A stretch of DNA of 64,000 nucleotides from Bacillota bacterium (GCA_023439185.1 JAEXOR010000055.1:1-64000); one strand, 5' to 3'. Counted from the stretch's first letter, positions 9,124 to 18,806 are shown. Notes: generated by a model not told the origin, from the letters alone. Program-made: numbers and translations.

Positions 9124-9276
9124 GACTTTTAAGCCATGCTTATATGCCATTCGGGTTGTGACTGTTTTCTTTTTAACTTTCTTCAACCGCACCCGCATTG
9201 ATTTATATGGTCTTTCGGCCTTTAAAACAGTAGCCTGGCGTAATGTGTGCAATAATTCATAATATTTAGAATGTTC

Positions 9277-9305
9277 TTGACTATTTAATTTTTTTAGTAT
9301 ATAAA
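9277..9305 (+). promoter_or_regulatory. Sigma-A promoter of the MFS gene
   Basis: TTGACT (9277-9282), 17 bases and TATAAA (9300-9305). It is the best promoter in the 300-base gap before the MFS gene. The -10 box lies inside the first of two imperfect direct repeats. Confidence 0.6.
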
Positions 9306-9368
9306 TAATGAAACAGCGTTGCGTGGTTAAGATTTTTTTAGTATATATATATAATGGACAGCGATGCG
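9288..9368 (+). repeat. Two imperfect direct repeats at the MFS promoter
   Basis: Units at 9288-9323 and 9332-9368 share a run of seven T, AGTATATA, ATAATG and ACAGCG-TGCG, and are offset by about 44 bases (close to four helical turns). The first overlaps the -10 box. The remainder of the gap 9124-9431 holds no recognisable gene. Confidence 0.6.
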
Positions 9369-9431
9369 ACGGCTGTTGATAGATAATAGCGGAGCGGTTG
9401 GCGGTGGTGCGCTGCGCCGGAGGACGAATGC

Positions 9432-10763
9432 GTGGCGGAAGGTAAGGCGGAACATATTAAGGAGAGTTCGGGGGGGAACAAGTTGAGAAAAGATGACTTG
9501 GCCGTTTCTGCGTCCAGGGGTTGGGTGGTTGCGTTCAGCGGTATGGGGGTTAACCTTGGCTTGGGCGTGCTTTACGCCTGGAGCGTGTTTGCGGCCGCGC
9601 TGGTGGATCAGCTTGGTTGGAGTAAAACTGAAGCGGCTTTGCCTTATACCATTGCCTGTGTGATATTCGCACTGATTATGGTACCGGCCGGAAAGCTGGT
9701 GGACCGGTACGGACCCCGATGGATTGCTTCGCTGGGCGGTATTTTCTGCGGTGTCGGGCTGATTATTGCGGGTGTGACTGATTCACTGCTGATGGCGATT
9801 ATTGGTTTCGGGGTTATTACCGGTATCGGCCTGGGTCTTGGCTACTCGGCCCCCACGCCGGCGGCGGTGCGCTGGTTCCCGCCGGAAAGAAGAGGCCAGA
9901 TTGCCGGGCTGGTGGTGGCCGGGTTTGGTTTGGCGGCCCTGTATATATCACCCATGACCAAAGCGTTTATCGGCTTGTGGGATGTTAAATACGCGTTTTT
10001 TGTGGAAGGCCTTATATTTATTGTCGTTATTTTAATTCTTTCCCAGTTTCTTTCTTTTCCGCCCAAGGGTTACATTCCTCCGGCGGCGGCGGTAAAAAAA
10101 GCGGGGCCGTCAAAACGGGCGCCTGTTTCCTCCGGTTTCGATTTTTCACCTGGAGAGATGATGGCCACGCCCCAGTTCTGGATGCTCTGGATCATGTTCG
10201 CGCTCACTGCTTCGGCGGGCCTGATGATTATCGGCCACCTGGCCAAAATCGCGTCCATCCAGGCCGGGGTTGAATGGGGCTATATTATGGTGGCGGCGCT
10301 GGCTTTATTTAACGCCGGCGGACGTTTTATCGCCGGTTTGCTGTCCGACCGCCTGGGATATACCACTACCATGCTGCTGGTATTTCTGCTCCAGGCCGGC
10401 AATATGCTGATGTTTTCCAATTATGTGAGCGGTTATGCTTTATTAATCGGTGGCTGTATCGCCGGTTTCTGCTATGGCTCGCTGTTGTCGCTGTTCCCGT
10501 CGGCCACCTATTCATTCTTCGGCATGAAAAATGCCGGCATCAATTACGGCCTGGTGTTCACCGCCTGGGGCGCCGGTTCGCTGATCGGGCCTATTGTGGC
10601 CGGGTGGATGGCCGACACTTACAACGCATACAACAACGCTTACTATATATCGGCCGCGTTGTTAATCCTGGCGGCTCTGATTACCCTGATTACCAAAGTG
10701 CCCAAAAGGGCTCCGGCCAGTGTCCTCGGCGGGATGACTCCGGCGGTAAAATCCGACAATTGA
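9432..10763 (+). CDS. MFS transporter, OFA (oxalate/formate antiporter) family
   Basis: 443 residues from GTG 9432, supported by GGAGGA seven bases upstream. About twelve hydrophobic segments are visible in two sets of six, with a cytoplasmic linker near residues 215-240. Motifs fit the OFA family: GVLYAWSVF in helix 1, GKLVDRYGPR after helix 2, GYSAPTPAAVRWFPPERRGQ, and LSDRLGY in the second half. Family members exchange or import small mono- and dicarboxylates. Position between an acyl-CoA synthetase and a two-component system suggests uptake of the organic acid used here. Expression probably starts at 9277-9305. Confidence 0.9.
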   Translation: MAEGKAEHIKESSGGNKLRKDDLAVSASRGWVVAFSGMGVNLGLGVLYAWSVFAAALVDQLGWSKTEAALPYTIACVIFALIMVPAGKLVDRYGPRWIASLGGIFCGVGLIIAGVTDSLLMAIIGFGVITGIGLGLGYSAPTPAAVRWFPPERRGQIAGLVVAGFGLAALYISPMTKAFIGLWDVKYAFFVEGLIFIVVILILSQFLSFPPKGYIPPAAAVKKAGPSKRAPVSSGFDFSPGEMMATPQFWMLWIMFALTASAGLMIIGHLAKIASIQAGVEWGYIMVAALALFNAGGRFIAGLLSDRLGYTTTMLLVFLLQAGNMLMFSNYVSGYALLIGGCIAGFCYGSLLSLFPSATYSFFGMKNAGINYGLVFTAWGAGSLIGPIVAGWMADTYNAYNNAYYISAALLILAALITLITKVPKRAPASVLGGMTPAVKSDN

Positions 10764-10802
10764 CCCGGCTATAACAAATAGCCGCAAATAGGGGGGGGAG
10801 AA

Positions 10803-10832
10803 CAGGCTGCTTTGCTTTGGCGAAGCAGCCTG
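10803..10832 (+). terminator. Terminator-like hairpin after the MFS gene
   Basis: CAGGCTGCTTTG (10803-10814) pairs with CGAAGCAGCCTG (10821-10832), with one G-T pair, around a CTTTGG loop. Only a weak pyrimidine tract follows. Confidence 0.55.
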
Positions 10833-10961
10833 CTTCTTTGTGCTTGTACGGAGTAGTGATTGGATTCCTTGTCCTATTTCTGATTTTATAGTACAATGTC
10901 CCCACTTTAATGAAGTAAAGAAAAAATCCAAGAGATACAGTCCGGCTGATAATGGGGTGTT

Positions 10962-12587
10962 ATGATGAGCAGCAATACCGAATTTGCTTTCGGCGGCCAC
11001 CGGTTCACCCAAAAACTTAGCATTGAGGAACTCACCAGGCAAAACAACCGCTTGGCCATTATTAATCAAATTGCCAGAAGTATCAATATTAAAATGAACT
11101 ATGAGGAAATTATCGACCGTTTTGCAATTCCCCTGCAAGAGGTTATTTCATATGATCTGTTAAGTTTTTGTCTGCTGGAAAATGATAATTTGGTGATAAA
11201 ATCCAGCATTCCCAAGGAACAGAAGATCCTGGGCGTGGGTACCGTCTTAAATAATTACAATTCAGCGCCCTGGGAGGCCGTCGAGGAAAAGACATGTTTC
11301 CTGCGGCAGGATATCTGGAATGACGGCCACCAGTACGAAGAGGATAGCGACCTCAGGCTGGCAGGGATCAAGTCGGCTGTTATGGCCCCCATGCTGGTTG
11401 ATAACGAGGTTATCGGCGCACTTAACCTGGGCAGTAAGAAAGCCTTTGCCTTTTCGGAAAACGATTTTATCTTTGTGCAGCAACTGGCGGATCAACTGGC
11501 GATTTGCCTTGAAAACAACCGCCTCTACCACGAAGTGCTCGAGGTGAAGCGCGAGTGGGAAGAAACCTTCAAGGCTGTGCCCGACCTTTTATTTGTCATC
11601 GACAAAAATTATAATATTGTACGCATTAACCGTGATTATGCGGGAAAGCCGGCAGAGCAAATTGTGGGTAAAAAATGCTATGCAATTTTTGATTACTGCA
11701 GCCGGGGATATGAGCGGTGCCCTGCTGAAGAGGCCATGGAAACGCGCCTGGAATCAGCGCGGGAAATTACGCAGAAAAATTCACAAAGGATAATCAGCAT
11801 CAGCGCTTACCCGATATTCAGCCAGCAGGAGGGGTTTACGCGGCTGGTTGTATACTCCAGGGACGTAACGGCCAAACGCCGGATGGAAATTCAGTTATTT
11901 CAGTCGGCCAAGCTGGCGGCAGTCGGTGAAATGGCCGCGGGGGTCGCCCACGAACTGAACAGCCCTTTAACAGCGGTGATTGGTAATGCGGAACTGCTTA
12001 TCCGCCGGGCCCCGGTGACGGATAAAGCAATCAAAATGTTGCAGGATATCAAGTTATGCGGCCAGCGCTGCAAGCTAATAATTCAAAATCTATTGACTTT
12101 TTCACGGCAGGACAGTTATATGTTCGAAGAACTGCAGGTTAACGATGTGGTTGAAAACAGCCTGGCGCTTGTGCGTTACCAGATAGAAAAAAACGGCATC
12201 ACAGTGGAGAAACATCTCAAATCCGGCCTGCCGCCCATAATGGGAAATGCCCAGCAATTGGAGCAAATTATCGTTAACTTTTTGCTTAATGCCCGGGACG
12301 CCCTGGAAAACGCGCTGAACAGGAAAATTACAATATCCACGGGTTTTGTCAGCCTTGATAACGACCAACCGGGGTTGGCAGTGGCGGTAGCGGATACCGG
12401 AGCGGGAATAAATTCCGAACACCTGGAACATATTTTCAACCCCTTCTTTACAACCAAGGACCGGTCCCGGGGTACCGGTTTGGGGCTGTCCGTCAGCATG
12501 GGCATTGCCAAAGAACACGGCGGAGCCATTGAAGTTGAAACCAGCCCGGGTGCGGGCAGCAAATTCGTGCTGGCGCTGCCGCTATAG
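10962..12587 (+). CDS. Sensor histidine kinase (GAF-PAS-HisKA-HATPase)
   Basis: 541 residues with no membrane helix, so it senses a cytoplasmic signal. Order: GAF domain (about 30-185), PAS domain (about 195-310, with a cysteine-rich CYAIFDYCSRGYERCP segment), the phosphoacceptor histidine in GVAHELNSPL (about 330), then the ATPase domain with N box (NFLLNARDAL), G1 (VADTGAGI), F box and G2 (GTGLGLSVS). It is followed after 36 bases by a sigma-54 response regulator, which should be its partner. The pair probably controls the molybdenum hydroxylase operon downstream. Confidence 0.92.
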   Translation: MMSSNTEFAFGGHRFTQKLSIEELTRQNNRLAIINQIARSINIKMNYEEIIDRFAIPLQEVISYDLLSFCLLENDNLVIKSSIPKEQKILGVGTVLNNYNSAPWEAVEEKTCFLRQDIWNDGHQYEEDSDLRLAGIKSAVMAPMLVDNEVIGALNLGSKKAFAFSENDFIFVQQLADQLAICLENNRLYHEVLEVKREWEETFKAVPDLLFVIDKNYNIVRINRDYAGKPAEQIVGKKCYAIFDYCSRGYERCPAEEAMETRLESAREITQKNSQRIISISAYPIFSQQEGFTRLVVYSRDVTAKRRMEIQLFQSAKLAAVGEMAAGVAHELNSPLTAVIGNAELLIRRAPVTDKAIKMLQDIKLCGQRCKLIIQNLLTFSRQDSYMFEELQVNDVVENSLALVRYQIEKNGITVEKHLKSGLPPIMGNAQQLEQIIVNFLLNARDALENALNRKITISTGFVSLDNDQPGLAVAVADTGAGINSEHLEHIFNPFFTTKDRSRGTGLGLSVSMGIAKEHGGAIEVETSPGAGSKFVLALPL

Positions 12588-12623
12588 CATTTTTATGATT
12601 TATCAGGCAAGGGTGGTGAGTAT

Positions 12624-14087
12624 ATGATCCCCAAAATCCTGGTGATAGACGATGACGTGGAAGTGGGACATTTTTTTGAATTTTTTTTACGTGATGAAAA
12701 AGGTTATCAGGTTCAGGTGGCCAATTCGGGGCGGGAGGCCAAAGAGGCGTTGCAATCAATACCGTTCGACCTGGCCCTGGTGGATTTGAAACTGCCTGAT
12801 GCCAATGGTATTGAGCTGCTTAGGGATATTAAGGCGGCCAACCCCCGCTGCGAGGTGATCATCATGACCGGCTACAGCACCGTGAAATCAGCCGTTGAGG
12901 CCATCAAGCTGGGAGCGTACGATTACCTGGACAAGCCTTTCAGTGAGCTGGACGAACTGGAGGCGGCCGTTGAACGCGCCTTGTTTGCGGCGCTGGGCCG
13001 CAGGGACACGGTACCGGAAATAAACCGCCTGGCTGCCGATTTCGGGATCGTGATGGGCTATAACAGCCCCCTGACCCAGGTGCTGGCGGTGGCCCGGAAA
13101 ATAGCCGGCCGGAACATAACCGTTCTCATTGAAGGAGAAACGGGAACGGGCAAGGAAGTGCTGGCGCGTTTTATTCACGCCAACAGCCATCGGGCAAAAG
13201 AGCCCTTTATCGGAGTAAACTGCAGCGCGTTCACTGAGACATTGCTGGAAAGCGAGTTGTTCGGGCACGAAAAAGGCGCTTTTACCGGTGCAAGCTATAC
13301 CAGGCGCGGCATTTTCGAGGTGGCCGACCGGGGCACGCTGTTTCTGGATGAAATAGCCGAAGCGTCGCCGTCTATTCAGGCCAAACTGTTGAGGGTGTTG
13401 GAAACCGGAGAACTAATCCGGGTTGGAGGCGAAAAACCCGTCAAAGTAGACGTGCGGGTAATTGCGGCCACCAACATTAACCTTTATCAGGCCGTGGAAA
13501 GGGGAGCCTTCCGGGAGGACTTGTTTTACCGGCTCGACGTGGTATCACTCATTCTGCCTCCGCTCAGGGAACGCCCCGGGGATATTCAAGCCCTGACAAA
13601 GCATTTTATGCAAAAACACTTGTCGCCGGAAGAAAAAGCCGCCACTGCGTTTACGCCGGCAGCCTACGAGATGATGCTTGACTATAACTGGCCCGGTAAC
13701 GTGCGCGAACTGGCCAACGTGGTGGCTCGGGCGGTGGCGCTGAGGGACGGCGGCAATATAGGCGCCGGCTCTCTGCCGGATAAAATAACGGGCTGTAAAA
13801 AAACGAAATACGGCCCCGGCGGTGGATTGGCCCGGCCCCCCGGTGACGGCGGCCTGGAGGCTGTAATTGAATGGTGGGGCGAGCATCTGGTGGAATTATT
13901 GGCGGCAAAGGATAATATCGACCTGGAGGTGCTTATCGCCGGTTTGAAAGATGTGGAAACCAGGGTGGCATGCAGCCTCATAGAACGGGTGTTGGACAAG
14001 GCCGGAGGAAAGCGGGCCGAGGCGGCCCGCATGCTGCACGCGACACCAAGAACACTAAGATATTATATGAACGAACGCGGGAAGTAA
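12624..14087 (+). CDS. Sigma-54-dependent response regulator (NtrC family)
   Basis: 487 residues. The receiver domain (1-120) has the acidic pocket D9-D11 and phospho-acceptor D54 (LVDLKLP). The central AAA+ domain carries Walker A GETGTGKE, the intact sigma-54 contact loop GAFTGA, and the Walker B region GTLFLDEIAEASP. The C-terminal Fis-type helix-turn-helix (KRAEAARMLHATPRTLRYYM) is preceded by a poorly conserved linker. It is an enhancer-binding activator phosphorylated by the adjacent kinase. The convincing -24/-12 promoter 128 bases after its stop, with an inverted repeat between, is its likely target. Confidence 0.93.
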   Translation: MIPKILVIDDDVEVGHFFEFFLRDEKGYQVQVANSGREAKEALQSIPFDLALVDLKLPDANGIELLRDIKAANPRCEVIIMTGYSTVKSAVEAIKLGAYDYLDKPFSELDELEAAVERALFAALGRRDTVPEINRLAADFGIVMGYNSPLTQVLAVARKIAGRNITVLIEGETGTGKEVLARFIHANSHRAKEPFIGVNCSAFTETLLESELFGHEKGAFTGASYTRRGIFEVADRGTLFLDEIAEASPSIQAKLLRVLETGELIRVGGEKPVKVDVRVIAATNINLYQAVERGAFREDLFYRLDVVSLILPPLRERPGDIQALTKHFMQKHLSPEEKAATAFTPAAYEMMLDYNWPGNVRELANVVARAVALRDGGNIGAGSLPDKITGCKKTKYGPGGGLARPPGDGGLEAVIEWWGEHLVELLAAKDNIDLEVLIAGLKDVETRVACSLIERVLDKAGGKRAEAARMLHATPRTLRYYMNERGK

Positions 14088-14118
14088 CGGCAGGTGCCGA
14101 AAAATCGGCACCTGCCGT
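14087..14118 (+). terminator. Strong terminator after the response regulator
   Basis: A 14-bp perfect stem (14087-14100 and 14105-14118, arms ACGGCAGGTGCCGA) closes on AAAA and is followed by ATTTTTG. It overlaps the last base of the stop codon and separates the regulator from the sigma-54-driven operon. Confidence 0.88.
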
Positions 14119-14147
14119 ATTTTTGTCCCGTGTTTTCGGATCCCGCT

Positions 14148-14181
14148 CCGGAAAGGCGCCGGTACAGCCTTGTCTTTCCGG
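14148..14181. promoter_or_regulatory. Candidate enhancer site for the sigma-54 response regulator
   Basis: CCGGAAAG (14148-14155) and its complement CTTTCCGG (14174-14181) form an inverted repeat about 50 bases upstream of the -24 element. Position and symmetry fit an upstream activator site, but there is only one copy. Confidence 0.35.
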
Positions 14182-14214
14182 GCCAGGCCGGCAAAAAATA
14201 AAATTTCTTAACAG

Positions 14215-14230
14215 TGGTACAAATATTGCT
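14215..14230 (+). promoter_or_regulatory. Sigma-54 (-24/-12) promoter of molybdenum hydroxylase operon 1
   Basis: TGGTACAAATATTGCT has the invariant GG (14216-14217) and GC (14228-14229) at the exact sigma-54 spacing. It lies 70 bases before the FAD-subunit start and just downstream of a sigma-54 activator gene. Confidence 0.8.
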
Positions 14231-14300
14231 CTTGCTTAAAGTAATTTGTCGGCCGGTGAAATAATGCGCCGGCCGGCAAACACATAAGGGAGGTATGAAT

Positions 14301-15161
14301 ATGCTGCAGGATTATTCCTTGCCGTCCACCGTCGACGAGGCCGTGTCCTTGCTGAGCAGGAACAACGGCGGCGCCAGGGTAATAGCCGGCGGAACGGACT
14401 TGATGCTGGATCTGGAGTCCGGCAAAGTTAGCGCAGGCTGCCTGGTGGATATCAGCAATATCGGGGAGTTAAAGAAGATTGCACTGGATGGCGGCACAAT
14501 CAGTATCGGAGCCGGGGTGACCCACAGCGAGGTGGCCCGGTCGCCTCTGATCCGGGAAAAGGCGGCTGTACTGGCCAGCGCCTGCCGGACGGTAGGCTCC
14601 CTGCAAATCAGGAATACAGGTACGCTAGCCGGAAACGTTGTCAACGCCCAGCCTGCCGCTGACGGAGCCGTGGCCCTGGCGGCCCTGGGCGCCCGGGCTG
14701 AAATAACAGGTCCGGACGGCGTTAAGGTGGTACCGGTGGAGGAACTGTACGCCGGGTTGGGCAAAACCAAAGTTGACAGCACCCGGGAACTTTTAACTAG
14801 AATAACTTTCCCAGCCCTGGCCGAAAACCAGGGTTCCGCCTTTATGCGTCTGGCCCAGCGGAAGGCCCTGGCTCTGCCCATGCTCAATGTAGCGGTGGTC
14901 ATAAGCATGTCCAATGGCTCTTTTGAATGGGCCAGAGTCGTTATGGCCCCGGTGGGTCCGTGCCCGGTCAGGGCCACCCGGGCCGAGGAAATGCTGGCCG
15001 GAGCCGAAGTAGATGCGGAGCTGCTTAAAAAAGCGGCGCAGGCCGCGTGCGCCCAGGCAAACCCGCGCAACAGCGCTTTGCGCGGTTCCCGCGCCTACCG
15101 CCTGTCGGTTCTCGAGGTTCTGGTGCGCCGGGCTCTGGAAATGGCGGTCGCCGGCGCCTGA
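14301..15161 (+). CDS. Molybdenum hydroxylase 1, FAD-binding subunit (CoxM/XdhB type)
   Basis: 286 residues from ATG 14301; AGGGAGG at 14287-14293 suits this start better than the ATG six bases earlier. FAD-binding motifs are ARVIAGGTDLML (about 30-41) and the segment TVGSLQIRNTGTLAGNVVNAQPAADGAVAL. A CO dehydrogenase FAD C-terminal domain follows. It passes electrons from the iron-sulfur subunit to an acceptor. It is the first gene of a FAD, 2Fe-2S, Mo order operon. Enzymes of this family hydroxylate purines, aldehydes, nicotinate, quinolines or aromatic acyl-CoA esters; this subunit does not decide which. Confidence 0.92.
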   Translation: MLQDYSLPSTVDEAVSLLSRNNGGARVIAGGTDLMLDLESGKVSAGCLVDISNIGELKKIALDGGTISIGAGVTHSEVARSPLIREKAAVLASACRTVGSLQIRNTGTLAGNVVNAQPAADGAVALAALGARAEITGPDGVKVVPVEELYAGLGKTKVDSTRELLTRITFPALAENQGSAFMRLAQRKALALPMLNVAVVISMSNGSFEWARVVMAPVGPCPVRATRAEEMLAGAEVDAELLKKAAQAACAQANPRNSALRGSRAYRLSVLEVLVRRALEMAVAGA

Positions 15162-15203
15162 GGATAAAGGAAAAACAATCCGCTGCGAAAGGAAGGATAC
15201 CGG

Positions 15204-15689
<486 letters not shown>

Positions 15690-15702
15690 GGGGGGAAAAA
15701 GG

Positions 15703-18039
15703 ATGAAGAATTACAACGTGGTTGGTAAAAACGTGCGCAGGCTGGATGCGCTGGAAAAAGTCATGGGCCGGGCAACATTTACCACGGACCTGTATTTGCC
15801 GGGTATGCTTTACGCCAAGGTTTTGCGCAGCCCCTATGCCCATGCCAGGATCACGCGCATCGACACCGCCAGGGCCGAGAGGCTTCCCGGCGTAAAGGCC
15901 GTAATTTGTTATCGGGACTGCCCGCGGGTTAAATTTAACACCTCGGCCACCATGACCTTTACAGTGCCGCCGCTAAAGCCCGTTCTTGATCAATATATTT
16001 TTGACTCGGTGGTGCGTTACGCGGGAGACGAGGTGGCCGCAGTGGCCGCCGTCAGTGAAAAAATTGCCGCCGAGGCGATCAGCCTGATTGAAGTGGAATA
16101 TGAACAACTGCCCGCGGTGTTCGACCCGCTTGAGGCGATGAAACCCGGAGCGCCGGTCATTCACGAAGATTGTTCGGCGGGCAGAAATATTCCCGGTGAA
16201 AAGGTCCATATTGCCATGGGTGACGTGGAGCAGGGGTTTTTGGAATCCGACCTGGTGGTTGAAGAAACCTACAAAGTGCCGGTGCAAAAGCAGGCGCAGA
16301 TGGAAACCCAGGCGGCCGTGGCCCAGGTATCGGCCGACGGCCGGGTAACGGTCTGGTCCACCACCCAGACTCCGCACCCGTCCAGGCAGATTCTGTCCCA
16401 CGTATTTAGCATACCGCAAAGCAAAATCAGGGTTCTCAACCCGCCCTATATCGGGGGCGGCTTCGGTGTGCGCATCGGACTCAGCGCCAAGGCGGAACCC
16501 ATAGCGGTGCAGCTGGCGATGAAGACCGGAAAACCAGTCAAGATAGTGTACGACCGCAAGGAAGATTTTATCGCTTCCGACACTCGCCATTCGGGGTATG
16601 TGACCGTCAAGCTGGGGGTTAAAAAAGACGGCGCCTTTCATTCGCTGCAGATGAAGGCTGTTTTGAATACCGGGGCTTACTGCAGTTTCGGTACGGAAAC
16701 GCCCGGCGTATTGGGGGCCATGGGCATTTCCGTCTACCGGGCGCCGAACCAGTGCTACGACGGCCACAGTGCATACACCAATACAACTCCGGCCGGCGCC
16801 ATGCGGGGCTTCGGCAACCCGCAGGCCATGTTCGCCCTGGATTCCACCGTGGATATCGTGGCGGATAAGCTGGGTCTTGATCCCAAGGAACTGCGGCTTA
16901 AGAACATTATCAAGACCGGCGATAAGTGGTGCCTGCCGTATCCCTGCCTGAGCACGGGGCTGGCGGAGTGCATAGAAAAGGGCGCCCAGCGCATCGGCTG
17001 GGAGCGGCGCGGCACAATAAATGATCACGGCAAGCTGCGCCGCGGCATCGGTATGGGGGTCGGTACCCATGTCAGTAACGCGTGGCCCTTCTGCGGCGAT
17101 TATTCCAACGCGTACGTAACCGTTCAGCAGGACGGTTCCGTTCACCTGGCTGCGGGCGTACCGGACATGGGCACGGGCACCCGAACCACACTGGGACAGT
17201 TCGTGGCCGAGACCCTGGGGGTAAGCCTGAATGAGGTATACGTCACCATTGCCGACACCGAGTGCACTCCCTTTGATATCGGCAGCCATGCCAGCCGTAC
17301 CTGCTACGCTTCGGGGACCGCCGTGGTTGCCGCGGCGTCGGACGCCAAAAAGCAGATTTTGGAGTACGCGGCGGGATTGTTGGACGCCAAGGTGGAAGAA
17401 CTGGATATCGCCGGCGGCGAGGTTTACGCCGTGGACCGGGAAAAAGAACTCCAGGAATGCACAGGAAGCGGCCTGTGCCAAATTGGCAGCGACGGCACGC
17501 CCAAAATGATTACCCTTAAGGAAGTCGCCGGCCACGCCCATCTGAAAAACAAACAGTTCATCGGGATAGGCCGGATTATACCGGAAAACGCGCCGCCGTG
17601 GCACGCCCACTTTGCCGAGGTCGAGGTGGATACCGAAACCGGCCAGGTGCGGGTGGTCAAAATAGTGGCCGTACATGACGTGGGTAAGGCAATCAATCCG
17701 GTTATTGTTGAAGGTCAGTTGCAGGGCGGCCTGGCGCAGGGCATCGGCTATGCCGTCAGTGAGGAGATCTGCTACGATGAAAAAGGAAGGCAGCTGCAAA
17801 ACGGTTTTCATAAATACATGCTGCCCACAGCCGAGGATATACCTGAAATGGAAGCGCACATCGTGGAAGCGGCGGACCCCACCGGTCCATACGGTGCCAA
17901 GGGTGTCGGGGAAACGGGCCTGGTTCCCACGGCGGCGGCCATCGCCAATGCGGTTTACGATGCTATTGGCATCCGCTTCAATGAAATCCCGCTCAATGAA
18001 GAGCGAGTGTCCGGGGCCTTAAGGAACAACCCTGATTAA
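15703..18039 (+). CDS. Molybdenum hydroxylase 1, molybdopterin-binding large subunit
   Basis: 778 residues, xanthine dehydrogenase/CoxL family. Visible motifs: GKNVRRLDALEKVMGRATFTTD at the N-terminus, the cofactor loop GGGFGVR (about 250), GAMRGFGNPQ (about 365), and the catalytic glutamate in GAKGVGETGLVP near the C-terminus. The CO dehydrogenase active-site loop is absent, so it is not a CO dehydrogenase. It hydroxylates a C-H bond with water, probably on an aromatic or N-heterocyclic substrate or CoA ester, in the cytoplasm. It belongs to the sigma-54-driven three-gene operon and ends before a GC-rich hairpin. A second paralogous set lies at 39676-43360. Confidence 0.93.
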   Translation: MKNYNVVGKNVRRLDALEKVMGRATFTTDLYLPGMLYAKVLRSPYAHARITRIDTARAERLPGVKAVICYRDCPRVKFNTSATMTFTVPPLKPVLDQYIFDSVVRYAGDEVAAVAAVSEKIAAEAISLIEVEYEQLPAVFDPLEAMKPGAPVIHEDCSAGRNIPGEKVHIAMGDVEQGFLESDLVVEETYKVPVQKQAQMETQAAVAQVSADGRVTVWSTTQTPHPSRQILSHVFSIPQSKIRVLNPPYIGGGFGVRIGLSAKAEPIAVQLAMKTGKPVKIVYDRKEDFIASDTRHSGYVTVKLGVKKDGAFHSLQMKAVLNTGAYCSFGTETPGVLGAMGISVYRAPNQCYDGHSAYTNTTPAGAMRGFGNPQAMFALDSTVDIVADKLGLDPKELRLKNIIKTGDKWCLPYPCLSTGLAECIEKGAQRIGWERRGTINDHGKLRRGIGMGVGTHVSNAWPFCGDYSNAYVTVQQDGSVHLAAGVPDMGTGTRTTLGQFVAETLGVSLNEVYVTIADTECTPFDIGSHASRTCYASGTAVVAAASDAKKQILEYAAGLLDAKVEELDIAGGEVYAVDREKELQECTGSGLCQIGSDGTPKMITLKEVAGHAHLKNKQFIGIGRIIPENAPPWHAHFAEVEVDTETGQVRVVKIVAVHDVGKAINPVIVEGQLQGGLAQGIGYAVSEEICYDEKGRQLQNGFHKYMLPTAEDIPEMEAHIVEAADPTGPYGAKGVGETGLVPTAAAIANAVYDAIGIRFNEIPLNEERVSGALRNNPD

Positions 18040-18080
18040 CACCTATGTTCCCGGAGCCGGAAAATAACTGGAGATGCTGC

Positions 18081-18118
18081 AATAACGCGCCCGGAGGGAA
18101 CCGACCGGGCGCGTTATT
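18081..18118 (+). terminator. GC-rich terminator-like hairpin
   Basis: AATAACGCGCCCGG (18081-18094) and its exact complement (18105-18118) surround a 10-base loop. There is no good T run, so termination may be partial. Confidence 0.6.
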
Positions 18119-18267
18119 CAATGCTTTAATCCTCCGGCTTTTATGCAGACTCTTTAGTATTCAATAAAGCGAACTGTGCATGTAAACCATCCGGGTCTAC
18201 CGGGTGGTTAATTTATCTTTGTATAAAAAGGACGTAAATCCACAGCATCTTTTGTCCAAAACAACTG

Positions 18268-18296
18268 TTGAACAAAGTATTATCAGGTTCTAATAT
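18268..18296 (+). promoter_or_regulatory. Weak candidate promoter of the beta-oxidation block
   Basis: TTGAAC (18268-18273), 17 bases and TAATAT (18291-18296), 52 bases before the MaoC gene. Each box matches only four of six consensus positions. A small hairpin (18185-18209) lies upstream. Confidence 0.3.
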
Positions 18297-18347
18297 TGAT
18301 AGATAATAGACAGAATTTTTAAAATTATGCGATAGGAGGCAATATTA

Positions 18348-18806
18348 ATGGGATATCAAACACGTGGTAAGACATTTGATGAATTTAATGTTGGCGACGA
18401 GTTTTATACGGCATCGCGTACTATAACGGAAGCCGATGTAGTAAATTTTGCCGGTTTGTCAGGTGATTTTAACCCACTGCATACGGATGAAGCATTTATG
18501 CAAAACAGCCCGTTTGGCACTAGAATTGCTCACGGCGTACTCAGCTTGGCAGTAGCCACCGGATTAGCCAATCAATTGGGTCTATTTGAGGGTACAACCG
18601 TAGCAGTACTGGAAATGGTCAGCCGTTTTACCGGAGCGGTAAAATTCGGTGATACGATAAGCCTGGTATTAAAGATAGCGGATAAAAAAGAGACTAAAAA
18701 GCCGGACAAAGGAATAGCGACCGTTGAGATTAAGGTGGTCAACCAGCGTTCTGAATCGGTTCTGGAAGGAACTTGGCTGATTATGCTCGCTCGTAAACAG
18801 GGTTAG
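18348..18806 (+). CDS. MaoC-family (R)-specific enoyl-CoA hydratase
   Basis: 152 residues with a single hot-dog fold. The hydratase-2 motif FAGLSGDFNPLHTDEAFM (about 33-50) contains the catalytic Asp and His, followed by FGTRIAHGVLSLAVATGL. It adds water to a trans-2-enoyl-CoA to give the (R)-3-hydroxyacyl-CoA. It sits in front of an SDR dehydrogenase, a thiolase/DUF35 pair and an acyl-CoA dehydrogenase, which together make a complete beta-oxidation cycle. The GATAGGAGG upstream is a strong ribosome site. From this gene on the DNA is visibly more AT-rich than the preceding 18 kb. Confidence 0.92.
   Translation: MGYQTRGKTFDEFNVGDEFYTASRTITEADVVNFAGLSGDFNPLHTDEAFMQNSPFGTRIAHGVLSLAVATGLANQLGLFEGTTVAVLEMVSRFTGAVKFGDTISLVLKIADKKETKKPDKGIATVEIKVVNQRSESVLEGTWLIMLARKQG

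Noticed and set aside
15973..17859. Very long minus-strand open frame opposite the molybdenum hydroxylase large subunit
   Set aside because: It mirrors the GC-rich codons of the real gene, has no family motifs and no ribosome site.
15703..18039. Carbon monoxide dehydrogenase (CoxL) assignment from subunit order
   Set aside because: The CO dehydrogenase active-site cysteine loop is not present in either large subunit.
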